From positions 1,455,001 through 1,519,000 of the forward strand of contig NZ_LN614827.1 in the NCBI RefSeq assembly GCF_000953135.1: a DNA stretch of 64,000 nt, given 5' to 3'. Each line of letters starts with the position of its first letter. Within the stretch, counting starts at the first letter, position 1. The notes beneath the pieces are model-generated. The model saw nothing but the letters and a program-made list of their open reading frames with translations. It did no database searches and was not told the origin of the DNA. The stretch is from Legionella fallonii LLAP-10. Its GTDB lineage: Bacteria > Pseudomonadota > Gammaproteobacteria > Legionellales > Legionellaceae. The position numbers and the translations under genes are program-made. This document shows positions 61,569-64,000 of this stretch, piece by piece.

Positions 61569-62410
61569 AGTGGGGCGCATATTGGAGATTATTACGGTTA
61601 CATAAACCTGCAGGTACTCTTTTGCTTTGGTATCCGACGGCATGGGCGTTATGGGTTGCCAATAACGGTGCTCCTTCGCTCAAATTATTTTTATTATTTG
61701 CACTAGGTACTATCTTAATGCGTGCTGCCGGATGTGTTGTCAATGATATTGCTGACAGACATATTGATAAGCATGTAACGCGCACAAAATTACGTCCTAT
61801 TACGTCAGGGGAAGTAGGATTAGTAGAGGCATTTATCTTATTATTTCTTTTGTGGAGCGGAGCCTTAGTCATTGCGCTGAATTTGCCAGTGAACTGTTTT
61901 TATTTAGCCGTGGTTGCATTATTGACTACCTTGCTTTATCCCTTTTGTAAGCGCTTTTTAGAAGCGCCCCAAATGATTCTGGGGCTTTCTTTTTCAATGG
62001 GGATACCTATGGCCTATGTGGCTTCTGAAACAGCATTAAATGGCAATTTTATCGTTTTATTCGTTATTAATTTCTTATGGATTCTCGCTTATGACACGAT
62101 GTATGCAATAACGGATAAAGAAGATGATTTAAAAATAGGGGTAAAATCTACCGCTATTTATTTTGCTAATTACGATCTATTAATTATTGGGATGCTTTTA
62201 TTTGTACTTCATAGCTTATGGTTCTGTTGGGCTTTGATCAATAAAGTTCAATTGGGATTTTACGTTTTTTGGGCCGCAGCTATTTTGATATTGATTTATC
62301 AACAAAAGTTAATCAGTAAAAGAGTGCCTGAGGATTGTTTTAAAGCCTTTACAGTTAGTATTTATTATGGATTATTGATGTGGTTTGCTGTTGGAGCGGC
62401 TTTGATGTAA
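61562..62410 (+). CDS. ubiA: 4-hydroxybenzoate polyprenyltransferase
   Basis: UbiA prenylates 4-hydroxybenzoate in the inner membrane. Both Asp-rich motifs are visible (NDIADRHID and DTMYAITDKEDD) among about eight hydrophobic helices. I start at ATG 61562, giving 282 residues; GTG 61553 in the same frame is an alternative. It overlaps ubiC by seven bases. Confidence 0.95.
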   Translation: MLKWGAYWRLLRLHKPAGTLLLWYPTAWALWVANNGAPSLKLFLLFALGTILMRAAGCVVNDIADRHIDKHVTRTKLRPITSGEVGLVEAFILLFLLWSGALVIALNLPVNCFYLAVVALLTTLLYPFCKRFLEAPQMILGLSFSMGIPMAYVASETALNGNFIVLFVINFLWILAYDTMYAITDKEDDLKIGVKSTAIYFANYDLLIIGMLLFVLHSLWFCWALINKVQLGFYVFWAAAILILIYQQKLISKRVPEDCFKAFTVSIYYGLLMWFAVGAALM

Positions 62411-62430
62411 AAGTCGTCAAGGCTTTTATA

Positions 62431-62573
62431 ATGTGGCTGGTTGCAAGTAACTAATAAGAAAAAAACAGAAGAATTCGCGTTACTTATAGCTTTCCCGGAT
62501 GCCAATCCGGGAGACCATGAGCGTAGCGAATTCCTTAAGTTAAGTGCCATTCGTTACTTGCAGCCGGCTACAT
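62431..62573. repeat. Nested palindromic element between ubiA and lipoprotein gene
   Basis: The 21-base arms at 62431-62451 and 62553-62573 are near-perfect reverse complements (about 18 of 21). Inside are GAATTCGC (62471-62478) / GCGAATTC (62526-62533) and a hairpin CCCGGAT-GCCA-ATCCGGG (62494-62511). There is no coding frame. Confidence 0.75.
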
Positions 62574-62575
62574 GA

Positions 62576-62962
62576 TTAATAAATATCGCTGCCATTATCG
62601 GCTACAACGCGAGTATGTCGTCCATAGATTACCAATATTTTTTGCTTGTTTTTAAGCTTTAAATCTTCAGATTGTACAACGGAAATAATACCCCCTGAAT
62701 TGAGTTTAATAACGTACTCAACTCCGTGAGTTTGATTATATCCTCCTTCCATAAAGTTTTTGCTATTAGGATTGGTCCCCTCTGCGTTTTGTCTATGAAG
62801 ATTAACTGCTCGCTTAGAAATAATCACGCCAGGGATTACCTTTTTAATTTTACCAATTTCATTGGCATCATATTCACCGGGAGGTAGATCTTTATTACAA
62901 GCTACTAAGAAAAGTCCTAGTAGAGACACTAGAGTGGATTTAAATACGGTTTTTATTCTCAT
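62576..62962 (-). CDS. SlyB-like outer-membrane lipoprotein
   Basis: This 128-residue protein has a signal peptide ending in a lipobox (LGLFLVAC). The body (EIGKIKKVIPGVIISKRAV and GVEYVIKLNSGGIISVVQ) resembles the SlyB/PcpY family core but lacks its central glycine-zipper repeat. It is probably acylated and membrane-bound; the family call is moderate. Confidence 0.7.
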   Translation of the reverse strand: MRIKTVFKSTLVSLLGLFLVACNKDLPPGEYDANEIGKIKKVIPGVIISKRAVNLHRQNAEGTNPNSKNFMEGGYNQTHGVEYVIKLNSGGIISVVQSEDLKLKNKQKILVIYGRHTRVVADNGSDIY

Positions 62963-63141
62963 GGTGATTAAAACTCCGATAATTATTATAAAAGCATCTC
63001 GTTATTTTAACCGAGTTTTTCTGAATGTTTAATTCATTTTTATTTATTGGGTTCTTTGTATCACCACAATAATCGGGAAGAATTAATAGTGATAAAAAGG
63101 TGACTTCCACTAAATCATGCACATTTTTTATTAAGACATTA

Positions 63142-63918
63142 TTAGTTGATTGACTGTTTATCTACTAGATCTTCTAAAAGACTGCTTGCACCAATTCGGA
63201 ACCAGTCCTTACTTATTTTTTTGTGCATTATTAATTCCGCCAGATAAGCAAAGTTTCTAGCTTGCTCTGGAGTTTTTATTCCTCCAGAAACCTTCACGCC
63301 GCATTTTTTACCAGAGTCTTGTATAGCACTTAATATGGCAATTAGGGCGGGTAGTGAAGCACCTTGATTGATTTTACCTGTTGATGTTTTAAGGAAATCA
63401 CAGTGAAAATTTAAGAGCTCTATACATAATTGGTAGATACTTTGCATTTCTGGGAAAGCGCCAGTTTCTAAAATTATCTTTAAAGTAAGGCCATGTTGCT
63501 TACAATATTCAGCGATAATACTGCCGTGGTTTAATGCTTCTTTTTTATTTTCTCTTAGATATATTTGATAAGGGAAGACATAGTCAATTTCCTTAAAACC
63601 TAACTCCCGCGCTGTATTTATTTCATTAATGCAGTCTTCTATAGAAGCATTTCCTGTCGGAAAATTGATAACTGTTGCAAGGTTTGTAGTACTTTCTAGC
63701 TTAAACTGGTTTAAATAATAAGTATAAATACAAACAGCAGCTACCGGATGGAGCTGCGCTAAGTTCTTGAGATGGTGTAACTCATTGACAGTGGCATTTT
63801 CTTTTAACAGAGTCAAATCCATGGTTCGGATCAACTGATCAGCAGTTATTTCCGAGAGGCTGACTCTCGTAAAAAGAAAATGCTCTAAAACACTATTTAA
63901 ATGAGTTTCTATAGTCAC
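63142..63918 (-). CDS. deoC: Deoxyribose-phosphate aldolase
   Basis: DeoC cleaves 2-deoxyribose-5-phosphate in nucleoside catabolism. The Schiff-base Lys177 (FLKTSTGK) and the second active-site Lys209 (GVKVSGGI) are present in a 258-residue protein. GTG 63918 overlaps the stop of the upstream gene (GTGA), so the two are coupled. Confidence 0.93.
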   Translation of the reverse strand: MTIETHLNSVLEHFLFTRVSLSEITADQLIRTMDLTLLKENATVNELHHLKNLAQLHPVAAVCIYTYYLNQFKLESTTNLATVINFPTGNASIEDCINEINTARELGFKEIDYVFPYQIYLRENKKEALNHGSIIAEYCKQHGLTLKIILETGAFPEMQSIYQLCIELLNFHCDFLKTSTGKINQGASLPALIAILSAIQDSGKKCGVKVSGGIKTPEQARNFAYLAELIMHKKISKDWFRIGASSLLEDLVDKQSIN

Positions 63919-64000
63919 GCTAACCCTATGATATATTGTTTCATTAAGGTGTTAAGCTTTTCAGCTGCACTGGATGCCATTTTAACTACTGCATCATGAC
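63915..64000 (-). CDS. C-terminal end of a purine-nucleoside phosphorylase-like protein
   Basis: An open frame enters from the right edge and stops at TGA 63917-63915, overlapping the deoC GTG. The visible tail (HDAVVKMASSAAEKLNTLMK) resembles the HEEVL-type C-terminal helix of trimeric purine-nucleoside phosphorylases, and such a gene beside deoC makes sense. Only about 28 residues are visible. Confidence 0.45.
   Translation of the reverse strand, partial: HDAVVKMASSAAEKLNTLMKQYIIGLA

Overview
The window looks like a chromosomal segment of a non-pneumophila Legionella species. The evidence is AT-rich DNA, a housekeeping backbone that I recall matching the L. pneumophila region from the fab cluster to vpdC, at least two Dot/Icm-type effector genes (a licA-like F-box/kinase and a vpdC-like patatin), and a CsrA-titrating Rsm-type small RNA preceded by a LetA box. 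Species cannot be fixed from the sequence alone.

Layout. 1-454 (-) is the start of a Thr/Ser-rich secreted protein cut by the left edge. 647-10367 (+) is a tight lipid-synthesis cluster (yceD, rpmF, plsX, fabH, fabD, fabG, acpP, fabF) running into mltG, tmk, holB, pilZ and tatD. 10479-15550 holds anmK, two MFS transporters, a dimethylargininase-like enzyme and a small unknown. 15686-16828 is licA.

17072-34675 is an accessory island. A 37-residue ORF is coupled to a secreted Ig-fold protein that carries a one-base frameshift. Next comes an 11.3-kb RHS/YD-repeat polymorphic toxin whose C-terminal tip is a GH19-type lysozyme-like domain, followed by a signal-peptide immunity candidate. Downstream lies an orphan cassette: an ~0.84-kb near-identical copy of the pretoxin region, a different GH73 glucosaminidase tip and its own exported immunity candidate. 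Beyond that are decayed cassettes, including a third tip that resembles a SleB-type wall hydrolase and a broken exported immunity gene. All three tips point at peptidoglycan and all partners carry signal peptides.

34912-36699 is an ankyrin-tailed effector candidate. 36735-42789 carries a PolB-like exonuclease, an SLT lipoprotein, adk, a thioredoxin, glpD and glpK. 42790-43883 is gene-poor and contains a nested palindromic element, DnaA-box-like sites, the Rsm-like sRNA with its promoter and LetA box, and a long hairpin next to gltA. 43884-56557 holds gltA, gyrA, serC, aroA, cmk, rpsA, lapA, lapB, a DegT-type aminotransferase and pyrF. 56696-59335 is vpdC. The right end has a HolD-like subunit, a pseudopilin, ubiC, ubiA, a lipoprotein, deoC and the end of a purine nucleoside phosphorylase-like gene.

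Main points of interest: the RHS toxin with interchangeable peptidoglycan-hydrolase tips; the Rsm-like sRNA and LetA box; the G-run frameshift in the Ig-fold partner; three nested palindromic intergenic elements; and palindromes in the glpD/glpK and pyrF/vpdC intergenic regions.
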